From: an uncultured Pseudomonadales bacterium
Lineage (GTDB): Bacteria; Pseudomonadota; Gammaproteobacteria; Pseudomonadales; Azotimanducaceae
Direction: 5' to 3'
Length of the DNA: 64,000 bases
Assembly: GCA_951813295.1 (NCBI GenBank)
Contig: CATOTI010000001.1
Coordinates: 248,001-312,000, forward strand
Below the pieces are notes generated by a model. The model was not told the origin of the DNA and ran no database searches. It saw only the letters and a list, made by a program, of their open reading frames with translations. Of the stretch, positions 45,348 through 54,686 are shown one piece after another; position 1 is the stretch's first letter, and every line of letters begins with the position of its first letter. The position numbers were made by a program, and so were the translations under genes.

Positions 45348-45383
45348 AAAACCGCGAGATCGCTTAGCGACTCGCGGTTTTTT
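45348..45383 (+). terminator. Intrinsic terminator of the DUF6152 operon
   Basis: AAAACCGCGAG and CTCGCGGTTTT form an 11-bp stem; the inside TCGC-TTA-GCGA extends it after a bulged A. It is followed by TTG and T-rich bases on the plus strand. It lies 48 bp after the DUF6152 stop and 28 bp before the end of the convergent amidase gene. The A-run at the left end also lets it act on the minus strand. Confidence 0.86.
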
Positions 45384-45410
45384 GTTTGTTCAGGCGTGCG
45401 CGATCGAGCG

Positions 45411-46817
45411 CTAGCGGCAGAGCGTGGGCGTGTGGTCCGCCCAAGGTTTCGCTTTCTCGAACCACGCTGCCGCCTTCAACACCAGCGAATCAGCGCCGCG
45501 CGCGCCGACGATCTGCAGGCCGATTGGCAGTTCGTCGTCCGTCTTTCCGCAAGGAATGGACGCGGCCGGTTGACCGCTCATGTTGAAGGGATAGGAGAAC
45601 TCCGCCCAGGACAACCAATCCCAGTCGTGCGCTGGCCAATGCGCCGGCTGTAGACGATCGGCGGGGAATGCGGCGACGGACACTGACGGGGTCAGCAGTA
45701 GATCCCAATCCATCATGAATCGGTGCAGCGACTCCACGTAGTCGATCTTTCGTTGACGCATGGCGAGGTAGGTCTCGGCGTCGGAGCCGGATCCCGCCCG
45801 AATGCACGCGACGAGCCCCGGGTCCATCCGGTCTTCGAAATCGGCGAGAAACTGGCCCAGCGGCGCTTCGTGGACGGACCAGAAGTAGCGGGCGAGTTCT
45901 GGCCCTAATGGGCCGAATTCGGGTTCGATCGGCTCGACGTGAAACCCGTTTGTGGTAAAGAGTTCAGCCGCGTCGGCGACAGCGCGGGCGATCTCGGGGT
46001 CGACCCGTGCATGGCCGAGGTTCGTACTGAAACCGATTCTCAATCCCTCAGGCATGTCATCGAGTTCCGCGGCGAACGCCTCGACCGGCGCCGCGAATGA
46101 CGTGTGGTCCCACGGATGGGCACCGGCCGTGACGTCTAGGAAAACCGCCGCGTCGTGTACTGTGCGTGACAGGGGTCCGACGTGTGACGTCTGGTCGTTG
46201 TTGCGCACGGGCCAGTTTGGAATCCGACCGTAGGTCGGCTTCAGGCCGAACACGCCGCTGAAGTGGGCGGGCATACGTATCGATCCGGCGCCGTCCGAAC
46301 CTTGATGGACGGGGCCGTACCCGGCCGCGGCCGCCACACCCGCGCCTGCGGAGGACGCCCCGGCGTTGAAATCCTGCCGCCACGGATTCGACGTGATACC
46401 GGTTCTAGGACTTCGGCTGACGCCAGTCCAGCCGAACTCGGACGTCGTCGTCTTGCCGAGCAGCACGGCGCCCGCATCGATCAGCCGTAGAACCATTGGG
46501 GCGCTTTCCTTGGCAACGTGGCCGGCGCGGATATTTGATCCGGACTCGGTCAGTTCGCCTTCGACATCAAAAAGATCCTTGATCGACGTCGGGATCCCGA
46601 GCATCGCGCCTCGATCACCCCGGGCAAGGCGCCGATCCGCCGCCTGGGCTTGGGTCTTCGCCTGTTCGAAAGTCGTCGTCGCGAATGCATTGAGCGTTGG
46701 TTCCAGGCGCTCAATCTCGCCGATGACGGCTTCGAGGACCTCGACGGCCGATGTACGACCTGTGTCGAGTTCGTCGCGTAGTTCGGCGATCGTCATGGTC
46801 GCGAGGTCGTTCGGCAT
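45411..46817 (-). CDS. Amidase signature family enzyme
   Basis: A 468-residue hydrolase of the amidase signature family, which cleaves amides with a Ser-cisSer-Lys triad. The Lys is in GIPTSIKDLFDVEG (about residue 77), the cis-Ser and nucleophile in FNAGASSAGAGVAAAAGYGP (about 150-175) and the oxyanion region in QGSDGAGSIRMPAHFSGVFG. The ATG at 46817 begins the conserved helix MPNDLATMTIAELRDEL; the frame upstream to 46967 lacks a ribosome binding site and would overlap the neighbour promoter. It is divergent from the PQQ dehydrogenase over 113 bp. Confidence 0.93.
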   Translation of the reverse strand: MPNDLATMTIAELRDELDTGRTSAVEVLEAVIGEIERLEPTLNAFATTTFEQAKTQAQAADRRLARGDRGAMLGIPTSIKDLFDVEGELTESGSNIRAGHVAKESAPMVLRLIDAGAVLLGKTTTSEFGWTGVSRSPRTGITSNPWRQDFNAGASSAGAGVAAAAGYGPVHQGSDGAGSIRMPAHFSGVFGLKPTYGRIPNWPVRNNDQTSHVGPLSRTVHDAAVFLDVTAGAHPWDHTSFAAPVEAFAAELDDMPEGLRIGFSTNLGHARVDPEIARAVADAAELFTTNGFHVEPIEPEFGPLGPELARYFWSVHEAPLGQFLADFEDRMDPGLVACIRAGSGSDAETYLAMRQRKIDYVESLHRFMMDWDLLLTPSVSVAAFPADRLQPAHWPAHDWDWLSWAEFSYPFNMSGQPAASIPCGKTDDELPIGLQIVGARGADSLVLKAAAWFEKAKPWADHTPTLCR

Positions 46818-46930
46818 CGTGGCGCTCCGAAAATTGCACTTCCCCGCCAGTGACCATAACGTGGGTTGCGGTTGATCGTCGTGCTTGGACGGTCCGTCAG
46901 ATCGTTGTTTCGTGGTGGGAGGAAGGCGCG

Positions 46931-49069
46931 ATGGCGTTTTTCGAGAGAGCTTGGTTCTTAGGCCCACACCCGCGTCACGTTGCTCGGCGAGTCCGATCCT
47001 TGGCGAGCCACCTTCTCCTCGTCTGCGTATTTTCGGCGTCCGCGGCCGACGACCCCGCGAGCGGTAATGTGACCGATGCGCGCGTAATCGAAGAGGCTGG
47101 CACCGGCACCAACTGGTTGCTGAAAGGGGGAGACTTCAGCGGCCAGCATTACTCGCCACTCGCCGAGATCAACGAAGGTAACGTGGCGAATCTAGGGCTC
47201 GCCTGGTCGAGCGTGTTGGCGATCCCGGACGGTATCGCCACGACGCCGATCGTCGTCGATGGCGTGATCTATATCTCCGGTGCCTCGTCGCTCACCTATG
47301 CCGTGGATGCGGCGACGGGTGAAGTGCTGTGGCGGTTCGATCCGAACGTGCGCGCGGCGTTTGGCGAATATCCGTTCTTGTCGTGGGTCGCGCGCGCCAG
47401 CCGGGGCCTCGCGGTCTGGGATGGCGGCGTGTATGTGGCGACGGCTGATTGTCGTCTGATCGCGCTCGATGCGGCCAGCGGCGAAGAGCGCTGGTCGCGC
47501 CAGACCTGTGACCCGGATCTCGGTTTCTTCATCACTGATTCACCCTACGTTGGCGGCGGAATGGTCTTCCTCGGCAACGGCGGGTCGGAGTCGGAAGAGA
47601 AGGGCCGGGGCTACATCAGCGCCTACGACGCCGCGACGGGGGACCTGGCGTGGCGTTTTTACATCGTTCCGAGCGACAACCGAACAGAGAACGACACACC
47701 CGCCATGAAGATGGCAGCGGAGACCTGGTCGGGCGACGCGCTGGCGAAGTATGGCGGTGGAGGGCATAGCTGGAACGAGATGACGTACGACCCCGCATCG
47801 AAACAGCTCTTCTTCGGCACCTCGGGTGCCTATCCCTACTACCACGCCGAACGGAGCCCGGCTGGCGGCAGCAATCTCTTCCTGTCTTCGGTCGTGGCGG
47901 TCGATGCGGAGACGGGCGAGTACCGCTGGCACTACCAGACGGTGGACCGGGACAGTTGGGACTACAACGCGACGATGAACATCGTCCTGGCCGACATGAC
48001 CATCCACGATCTCGAGCGCGAGACGCTCATGATTGCGCCCAAGAACGGCTTTCATTACACGCTCGATCGTCACTCCGGCGAACTACTCGCCGTCGGCCCG
48101 TTCGCGAAGACGACTTGGGCATCGGGGATCGACACGGAGACCGGCGCACCCGTCTACGACCCGGCCGGCGAGGTCTGGAATCTGGGCGAGGGCGAGACGA
48201 CTTATCTCTGGCCCAACAGTTGGGGCGCGCATAGCTGGCAGCCGATGGCATATCACCCGAAAACCAACTTGAGCTACATCCCGGTCGTGGACGCGCCGGC
48301 GCACGTCAGCGCAAGTGGAGAGCACGAAGCGATCGTGATGCTCACCGAGGTCGATGGAGAACCGCACGCGCCTGGCAAGACTGTCGCGATCGATCCGGCG
48401 ACGGGCAAGGAGCGTTTTCGTATCGATCACAAACTGCCGTTCAACGGTGGGTTGATGACGACTGCAGGCAACCTGCTCTTCCAGGGGCTCGGGACCGGTC
48501 ATTTCGAGGCCTATGCGGCGGATGACGGTGAGAAGCTCTGGAGTGTGCAGACGGGGTCCGCGATCAATGCAGCACCCGCGAGCTACGCCCTTGCCGACAC
48601 GCAATACGTCGTGATCCCGGTGGGTGCGGGTGGCGGGCTCCAATATATGTACCCCGAGATGCACGGTTCGGCGGAACATCGTGGTCCGACCCGTTTGATG
48701 GCATTCACGTTGGAAGGTCAAGCGAGGATTGGCGCGGGATCGATCGACGGTCCCGCGCTTCCGGATCAACCGAAGCGGGATGCATCAGACGACGCGTTAA
48801 CCCATGGTGAGGCCCTCTATGGCGGCTATTGCAAGATCTGCCACGGCTCGAAAGTGAATGCGCGTGCAGGTGGCTCCGTCCCCGATCTGAGATACGTGAC
48901 GACCGAGACGGTCGAGGCATGGGATGCGATCGTCGTGGGTGGATTAAAAGCCCAAGGCGGGATGCCGGCGATGGAGATTTCCGTCGACGATTCACAGAAG
49001 ATTCTGAGCTACGTGCTCTCGCGCGCCGACGCGCTGCGCGCCGCGCGCGCGAATGCCAAGCCCGACTAG
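46931..49069 (+). CDS. PQQ-dependent dehydrogenase with C-terminal cytochrome c
   Basis: A 712-residue periplasmic quinohaemoprotein. An N-terminal signal segment (about residues 20-40, SHLLLVCVFSASAADD) precedes an eight-bladed propeller with GGDFSGQHYSPLAEINEGNV, WRFDPNVRAAFGEYPF, DRDSWDYNATMNIVL and NSWGAHSWQPMAY. The C-terminal heme domain has YCKICHGSK (about residue 634) and a Met near GGMPAMEIS as sixth ligand. It should oxidise an alcohol or sugar and pass electrons to the respiratory chain. No PQQ synthesis genes are in the window. ATG 46931 has GGAGGAAGG upstream. Confidence 0.93.
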   Translation: MAFFERAWFLGPHPRHVARRVRSLASHLLLVCVFSASAADDPASGNVTDARVIEEAGTGTNWLLKGGDFSGQHYSPLAEINEGNVANLGLAWSSVLAIPDGIATTPIVVDGVIYISGASSLTYAVDAATGEVLWRFDPNVRAAFGEYPFLSWVARASRGLAVWDGGVYVATADCRLIALDAASGEERWSRQTCDPDLGFFITDSPYVGGGMVFLGNGGSESEEKGRGYISAYDAATGDLAWRFYIVPSDNRTENDTPAMKMAAETWSGDALAKYGGGGHSWNEMTYDPASKQLFFGTSGAYPYYHAERSPAGGSNLFLSSVVAVDAETGEYRWHYQTVDRDSWDYNATMNIVLADMTIHDLERETLMIAPKNGFHYTLDRHSGELLAVGPFAKTTWASGIDTETGAPVYDPAGEVWNLGEGETTYLWPNSWGAHSWQPMAYHPKTNLSYIPVVDAPAHVSASGEHEAIVMLTEVDGEPHAPGKTVAIDPATGKERFRIDHKLPFNGGLMTTAGNLLFQGLGTGHFEAYAADDGEKLWSVQTGSAINAAPASYALADTQYVVIPVGAGGGLQYMYPEMHGSAEHRGPTRLMAFTLEGQARIGAGSIDGPALPDQPKRDASDDALTHGEALYGGYCKICHGSKVNARAGGSVPDLRYVTTETVEAWDAIVVGGLKAQGGMPAMEISVDDSQKILSYVLSRADALRAARANAKPD

Positions 49070-49089
49070 AACAACCTAAGAGAGACCGC

Positions 49090-50970
49090 ATGCCCCATCC
49101 ACTCGACCCGCTGTCCGCAGACGAAATCACCCGCGCGGTCGCCCGTTTTCGCGAGGCGCATGACGACGCACGGGCGTTCTTCTCGTCGGTCGGTCTCGTT
49201 GAGCCACCGAAGGAATCGGTGAAATCCGGGACAAACGTTTCGCGCGTCGCACGTCTCTTGGGACTCGATCAGACACCCGACGGCGGATTCGTCGCGGACG
49301 TCGCGCTCGACAGCGGAGAAGTGTCGATTTCGCGTCTGTCGGGAAACGCGCAAGCACCCTATGGTTTCGTCGATCTCGGGCTCGCGGTCGTTCTGACCAA
49401 ACAGCACGACGAATGGCTCGCCGCCGTGGCGGCGCGAGGCGTGGCGGTCACGACCGAAGAAGACCTCGAGCGGATCCAGATCGATCCGTGGCCCGCGGGC
49501 GGGTACGCACATCCGGACATCCCCGAAGGCCATCGTGCCGTTCGATGTATCGCGTTCGTGCGAGAAGATCCCACCGACAACGGCTACGCCCGTCCGATCC
49601 ACGGTCTCATCGCCCATGTCGATATCACGGCGGGCAAGGTGGTCGCGATCGAAGATAACGGCGTCGTTCCGATGCCGACGACGAGTGGGCGGTTCGATTC
49701 CGCCAATCAGCCGACGACGCGAACGGGTCTGAGAGATCTATCGATCACCCAACCCGAAGGTCCGAGTTTTTCGATCGATGGCTACGCTATCGATTGGCAG
49801 GGCTACCGAGTCCGCGTCGGCATTCACCCGGTCAACGGGCTCGTGCTGCATCAACTCTCGCTCAACGACCGGCCGATCCTTTACCGAGCGGCGTTGTCGG
49901 AAATGGTCGTGCCGTACGGGGACGGCGATCCGATGCATCGCTGGAAGCATGTACTCGATGCCAGCGAGTACAACCTGGGCCAGTGCATCAATTCGCTCAC
50001 TCTCGGTTGCGACTGTGTCGGCGAGATCCACTACTTCGACATCGATCAGATCACGCATGAAGGCAAGGTCAAGAAGATCGAAAACGCGATCTGTCTGCAC
50101 GAAGAGGACTACGGCATCCAGTGGAAACACTACGACAGCGACTCGCAGACGAGTGAAGTCAGGCGGTCGCGTCGGCTGGTGATCTCGTCGATCTTCACGA
50201 TCGGCAACTACGACTATGGGATGTACTGGTACCTCTACCTCGACGGCACGATCCAGATGGAGGTCAAGCTGACGGGCATCGTCGGCGTCAGCGCGGCGAC
50301 CGATGGTCGGGTCAACGCGGGGCAGTCGCCGTTGATCTCGCCGGAGCTGTCGTCACCCGTGCACCAGCATGTTTTCTGCTTTCGGCTCGACTGGGAACTC
50401 GACGGTGGGCGCAACTCGCTCTTCGAGAATCAGATCGAGATGCTCCGCATCGACGATGACAATCCGGAAGGCACTCAGTTCGCCTCGGTTTCACGACACC
50501 TGCCGGACGAGTCGAGCGCCAAAAGGAATATTGCGCCTGAAGTGTCGCGCTACTGGAAAGTCACTAACCCGAGTTCGCTCAATGGTCTGGGCCAACCGGT
50601 GGCGTACAAGTTGCTCCCGCAAGCGTCGCCGCCGCTCTTTGCCCATCCTGATTCGCAGGTCGTCAGGCGCGCGGGATTCGGCAAACACCATCTCTGGGCG
50701 ACGCCGTATGTCGATGGCGAACTCTTTGCCGCCGGCCCGTACACGGTCATGCACGAAGGCCAGGACGGGTTACCCGAGCTCACCGCCCACAATCGCGATA
50801 TCGGTGAATGTGATCTCGTCATGTGGCACACGGTGGCCGTGACCCATGTGCCTCGTCCAGAGGATTGGCCTGTGATGCCGGTCGAGTACTGCGGGTTTCA
50901 CCTCATACCGGTCGGCTTCTTCGACCAGAACCCGACGCTCGACTTGCCGTCGTCCTGCCACGCCGACTGA
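49090..50970 (+). CDS. Copper-containing primary-amine oxidase
   Basis: A 626-residue amine oxidase. The Tyr of the self-made topaquinone cofactor is Tyr374 in TIGNYDYGMYWYLYLDG. Copper ligands are His425 and His427 in VHQHVFC and His586 in VTHVPRPEDWPVMP. The base Asp is in VLDASEYNLGQC. It deaminates primary amines to aldehydes with H2O2 and NH3. No signal peptide, so it is probably cytosolic as in many histamine or tyramine oxidases. Starts 20 bp after the PQQ dehydrogenase. The resulting aldehyde could feed an acid and a CoA-transferase nearby, which is inference. Confidence 0.95.
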   Translation: MPHPLDPLSADEITRAVARFREAHDDARAFFSSVGLVEPPKESVKSGTNVSRVARLLGLDQTPDGGFVADVALDSGEVSISRLSGNAQAPYGFVDLGLAVVLTKQHDEWLAAVAARGVAVTTEEDLERIQIDPWPAGGYAHPDIPEGHRAVRCIAFVREDPTDNGYARPIHGLIAHVDITAGKVVAIEDNGVVPMPTTSGRFDSANQPTTRTGLRDLSITQPEGPSFSIDGYAIDWQGYRVRVGIHPVNGLVLHQLSLNDRPILYRAALSEMVVPYGDGDPMHRWKHVLDASEYNLGQCINSLTLGCDCVGEIHYFDIDQITHEGKVKKIENAICLHEEDYGIQWKHYDSDSQTSEVRRSRRLVISSIFTIGNYDYGMYWYLYLDGTIQMEVKLTGIVGVSAATDGRVNAGQSPLISPELSSPVHQHVFCFRLDWELDGGRNSLFENQIEMLRIDDDNPEGTQFASVSRHLPDESSAKRNIAPEVSRYWKVTNPSSLNGLGQPVAYKLLPQASPPLFAHPDSQVVRRAGFGKHHLWATPYVDGELFAAGPYTVMHEGQDGLPELTAHNRDIGECDLVMWHTVAVTHVPRPEDWPVMPVEYCGFHLIPVGFFDQNPTLDLPSSCHAD

Positions 50971-50996
50971 CGCTTCTGCCGTTGCTAGGCGCGAAC

Positions 50997-52241
50997 CTAG
51001 CTCGTCTGCCAACCGATGGCGATGCCGCGCTCGTAGAGGTCGGATCGCTCGGCATCGGTCAGGCCGAGTTCGGTGAGCACATCGTCGGTATGCTCGCCGA
51101 GCTCGGGCGAAGGGGAGCGAACACGGGTCGGCGTGCGTGAGAACTTGACGGCCGGGCCCGTGATCGGGGCTTCGCCACCGCTACCAAACGAGACGTTCTG
51201 CAACATGTCCCGGGCAATCACCTGCTCGTCCTGGGCGGCTTCGACGAAGGTTTGCACGCGTGCGATGGGCAATCCCTTGCCGGCCATGATTTCCATCGCT
51301 TCTTCGCGGGGCCGCGCGGCGAGCCAATCGCCGAGCAGGACGTTGCAAAGATCGCGATTCTCGGCGCGCGCTTCGCGCGTCGCGAAGGCGGGGTTCGTCG
51401 CGAGATCCGGTTGATCAAGAATATCGTTCGCGAGCAATTGCCAATGGCTGTCGAGCAGGACGCCGACGTACACGGGATGATCCGCGCAGTCGTAGACGTT
51501 GGCCGGCACCGCAAAGCCGAACTCGTTGCCGTTGCGGCCCGGCTCGATGCCCATCGCGCCGAGCGTGAGTAGTCCATTCGCCTGGAAAAGCATCGCATCG
51601 AGCAACGCGACGTCCACATGTTGGCCCTCGCCGGTTTGATCACGATGTCGCAAAGCCGCGATCGCACCGAGGGCGGCGTGCAAGCCGCCGAGATCGTCGG
51701 CGAGGAACGTGCCTGCTTTGGTGGGTGGTCCATCCGGCGTGCCGTTTATGGTGAGAAAACCCGAGGTCGCCTGTGCCAGCGGGTCGTAGCCGGCGTCCTT
51801 GAACCGCGGCCCAAACTGTCCCCAGCCGGTTACTGAGACGTAAACGATGTCCGGTTTGATCGCCGCGATGTCCTCAAATCCCAGGCCGTAGCGCTGCATG
51901 GTGCCGACCTTGAAGTTCTCGAGGAAAACATCCGCGCTCTTGGCGAGTTCGCGGCAGATCTCACGGCCCTTTTCCTGGCTCAAGTCGAGCACGACGCCGC
52001 GTTTGTTCCGGTTCACCGTGGCTTGCGCGAACCCCGTTTCGGTTCCCGGCAGGATCGGGAAAATCGCACGACCAACATCACCGCTCGGGATCTCGACCTT
52101 GATCACCTCGGCGCCGAGATCCGCAAGCACGGCCCCGCACATCGGGCCGGCCCAGGTCGTGGCGACTTCGAGCACGCGGACCCCGTGGAGCGGACCGGTC
52201 AGATCGGTGCGCGCCGCTTTGTAGAATTCTTCTTTTTCCAT
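50997..52241 (-). CDS. CaiB/BaiF family CoA-transferase
   Basis: A 414-residue class III CoA-transferase. It has LHGVRVLEVATTWAGPMCG, the block ADLGAEVIKVEIPSGD, NRNKRGVVLDLSQEKGREI, VFLENFKVGTM and a LADDLGGLHAALGA motif with the presumed catalytic Asp near residue 178. ATG 52241 has AGAGGG upstream. It is convergent with the amine oxidase and divergent from a second CaiB gene across a 362-bp gap. The acid substrate is not known. Confidence 0.93.
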   Translation of the reverse strand: MEKEEFYKAARTDLTGPLHGVRVLEVATTWAGPMCGAVLADLGAEVIKVEIPSGDVGRAIFPILPGTETGFAQATVNRNKRGVVLDLSQEKGREICRELAKSADVFLENFKVGTMQRYGLGFEDIAAIKPDIVYVSVTGWGQFGPRFKDAGYDPLAQATSGFLTINGTPDGPPTKAGTFLADDLGGLHAALGAIAALRHRDQTGEGQHVDVALLDAMLFQANGLLTLGAMGIEPGRNGNEFGFAVPANVYDCADHPVYVGVLLDSHWQLLANDILDQPDLATNPAFATREARAENRDLCNVLLGDWLAARPREEAMEIMAGKGLPIARVQTFVEAAQDEQVIARDMLQNVSFGSGGEAPITGPAVKFSRTPTRVRSPSPELGEHTDDVLTELGLTDAERSDLYERGIAIGWQTS

Positions 52242-52603
52242 CGAACCCTCTGGCTCCAGTGACGATTCCGCTTGGCGGTCGAGCCGCTACGGATCCTTCT
52301 CAACGTTAGCTTCGTTCGCGTTCGTCGACCACCCGGGTGGCTTGCCCCCTCGGGTCGATCGTCTTGTCGCGACTCTCGGGTTCGAGTTCGAGCAGATCGC
52401 CCGGCTCGATTGACGTCGGGACGCGTCAAAAGAGAAGTCGATCATGTATTGGGTCACGTACTCGTGAGGGACGCCGGGTTGTCTTCGGGCTAAGGAATTC
52501 CCTCGTAGCCAACACGGGACGACGGCCTTGCTAGACTTCGCCGCTCACCCGTCGCAAGCGCTTCCTGCGACTTTTTTTGACCGAACCGCAGGCAACCGCA
52601 CGC
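52242..52603. other. 362-bp divergent gap, possible remnant of a minus-strand gene
   Basis: No intact gene is seen. On the minus strand 52425-52306 reads RVPTSIEPGDLLELEPESRD and on to a stop at 52306, and further upstream 52500-52430 in another frame reads QPGVPHEYVTQYMIDFSFD. The peptides have acidic protein-like composition and GC-rich third positions. A frameshift between the two would join them. This may be the end of a lost gene, or chance. No promoter or operator could be assigned. Confidence 0.3.
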
Positions 52604-53800
52604 ATGACCTCACCGCTTTCCGGAGTCCGTGTTCTCGATTTCACTCGAGTCATCGCCGGACCACTGGCCACGCAGCATCTGGCCGACCTCGGCGCGACCG
52701 TCATCAAGGTCGAAGATCCTGTCAACGGCGACGATGTGCGCGGGCGCGACGGAAAAAAGGCTGGACGGAGCAGCTTCTTCCGCGCCTTCAATCGCTCGAA
52801 ACAGAGTATCGGCGTGGATCTCAAGGCGGAGGCTGGACGAGAGGTGATCCTGCGTCTGGCGGCAAGTTGCGACGTACTCATCGAGAACTTCCGGCCCGGC
52901 GTGATGGGTCGACTCGGGCTCGATCACGAAACCGTCCGAGCGGTGAATCCGCGGCTGATCTACGTATCGATTTCCGCCTATGGTCAGACGGGTTCGATGT
53001 CGGATCGCCCGGGGTTCGATCCGGTGTTGCAGGCGGAATCCGGGATGATGGCGCTCACCGGGCGTCTGGAAGATCCGCCGACGCGTCATCCGCTATCGAT
53101 CGTCGACATCATGACGGCTCAAAACGCCGTGGGGGCGATTCTAGCGAGTCTCTTTGCGAGGGAACGGACGGGGCAGGGCGAAGTGGTGGACCTCAGCCTC
53201 TACGACACCTCGATCTTGGCGCTATCGAACGCCGCTCTCGGCTATCTCACCACCGGTCAGATGCCGGAGCGTTCGGGGAACGCGCACATGCAATCGACGC
53301 CGACGGACCTCTTCGAGACGGGCACCGAACCGATGTACATCGTGGCGGGTAATGATCGAATCTTCCGGCGGTTCTGCAACGATGTCCTGGATCTACCGGA
53401 GCTCCCGACCGACGAGCGGTTCGGCAATGTCAACGATCGGCGGGCGAATCGCGATGCCTTGAAAACGATCATTGAAGGGCGGTTGAAGACGGCGCCGCTC
53501 GAGACATGGTTGTCGAAAGCGCGCCATCTGCCGGCGGGGCCGGTTCGGGGAATGGATGCCGCGTTGTCGGCGCCCGAGACGCTGGAGCGTGACCTCGTCG
53601 TCGATATTGCCGATCCCGAAGGCTCGATGCGGTTGCTCGGGAGTCCCTACAAGCTCAAAGAACACGAACTTGCGACATTCGAACCGCCGCCGCACCTCGG
53701 TTCGTCGACGCGCGCGGCGCTCGAACGCGTCGGCTACGAGCCGGACGAGATCGACGAGCTAGTTCGTCAAGGTGTGCTCAACGACGGTCGAGATCCTTGA
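52604..53800 (+). CDS. CaiB/BaiF family CoA-transferase
   Basis: A 398-residue class III CoA-transferase. Family blocks are LSGVRVLDFTRVIAGPLATQ, VIKVEDPVNGDD, NRSKQSIGVDLKAEAG, DVLIENFRPGVM and the SIVDIMTAQNAVGAILA segment with the catalytic Asp near residue 168. The ATG at 52604 was chosen over a TTG at 52577 because the longer start follows a run of T with no ribosome binding site. Its end overlaps the convergent small gene by 23 bp. Confidence 0.93.
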   Translation: MTSPLSGVRVLDFTRVIAGPLATQHLADLGATVIKVEDPVNGDDVRGRDGKKAGRSSFFRAFNRSKQSIGVDLKAEAGREVILRLAASCDVLIENFRPGVMGRLGLDHETVRAVNPRLIYVSISAYGQTGSMSDRPGFDPVLQAESGMMALTGRLEDPPTRHPLSIVDIMTAQNAVGAILASLFARERTGQGEVVDLSLYDTSILALSNAALGYLTTGQMPERSGNAHMQSTPTDLFETGTEPMYIVAGNDRIFRRFCNDVLDLPELPTDERFGNVNDRRANRDALKTIIEGRLKTAPLETWLSKARHLPAGPVRGMDAALSAPETLERDLVVDIADPEGSMRLLGSPYKLKEHELATFEPPPHLGSSTRAALERVGYEPDEIDELVRQGVLNDGRDP

Positions 53801-54014
53801 TTTCTCGATCGAGCTGAAACGTCGTATCGGTGACGATCGATTCGAGCGCGCGAACACGTTCTTCGAGCCGGCCGTCGTGCTCTAGCGCTTCGACGCGCGC
53901 TTCGAGTTCCCGTAGCGCCGGTGCGCCGCGCTTCTGTGATCGTGTGTAGTACTTGTAGCCTTCGAGCAGGATGCCGCCCACCACGGCAATCGCAATCAGA
54001 TCCCAAAGTCCCAT
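53778..54014 (-). CDS. PspB-like small membrane protein
   Basis: A 78-residue protein with one membrane helix (about residues 2-18, LWDLIAIAVVGGILLEGY) and a Glu/Arg-rich coiled coil (ELEARVEALEHDGRLEERVRAL and more, quoted only in part). This layout is that of phage-shock protein B and related small anchors. The ATG at 54014 has GGAGG at a good distance; ATG 54029 lies on the same GGAGG and is less likely. No pspA or pspC is nearby. Function is inference from layout. Confidence 0.65.
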   Translation of the reverse strand: MGLWDLIAIAVVGGILLEGYKYYTRSQKRGAPALRELEARVEALEHDGRLEERVRALESIVTDTTFQLDREIKDLDRR

Positions 54015-54230
54015 TTGGTGCGCCTCCATCCATCACTGGCAACTATGTCTAGTATTACTCAAGCGGACGCGATCGGATTGCCGCGTTGCGCGATACCTCT
54101 GTTGACGATTGAGTGAGCAATCCCTGTGCCAGTTCGTAAGTGATTGAATTAACGGGTATCGGCGGTCATGACTTCGCGGATTTGGCCAAGAATTAGTAGA
54201 CTCGCAAATGCCCACACGCGAGCTACTCGA

Positions 54231-54686
54231 ATGAAAAGAACCTCCTGGACGGTCGCGCTGTTGGCGCTTCTCGGCGTCGGTTGCGAACAGACGGTCGAGG
54301 TCCACGCGCCGCCGCTCCCGCCGGTTGGCGACACACTTCACACCATGACCTGGTACCTCGAACCGGCGGCGGACACGATCTGGGATTCGGCGGGCTGGGT
54401 GATCACGGATGAGGGTGAAGAGGATTTGTCGCCGACCTCGGACGAGGCGTGGGCGCGGGTACGCCACGCCGCGGTCGTGTTGGCGGAGGGCGCTAATCTC
54501 CTCATGCATCCCGATCTTTCGGTCGATCAGGCGGACTGGGCCGAATTCTCCAAGGCAATGTCCGATGTGAGCCTCGAGCTCATCGATGTTGCCGACAACC
54601 AGGATCCGGCCGCGCTCTTCGAGAAAGGCGGCCACCTCTACAACGTCTGCAAGGCATGTCATCAGGTCTTCGACCGGGAGGAGTGA
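54231..54686 (+). CDS. Cytochrome c-prime-like lipoprotein
   Basis: A 151-residue protein with a lipoprotein signal (SWTVALLALLGVGCEQ) and one C-terminal heme site CKACHQVFD, as in cytochrome c-prime, where the CxxCH lies near the end of a four-helix bundle. Predicted helices are EEDLSPTSDEAWARVRHAAV and DWAEFSKAMSDVSLELIDVAD. Such proteins bind NO or act as small electron carriers. ATG 54231 starts the signal peptide. The HupE-like gene overlaps the stop by GTGA or by up to 31 bp. Confidence 0.75.
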   Translation: MKRTSWTVALLALLGVGCEQTVEVHAPPLPPVGDTLHTMTWYLEPAADTIWDSAGWVITDEGEEDLSPTSDEAWARVRHAAVVLAEGANLLMHPDLSVDQADWAEFSKAMSDVSLELIDVADNQDPAALFEKGGHLYNVCKACHQVFDREE

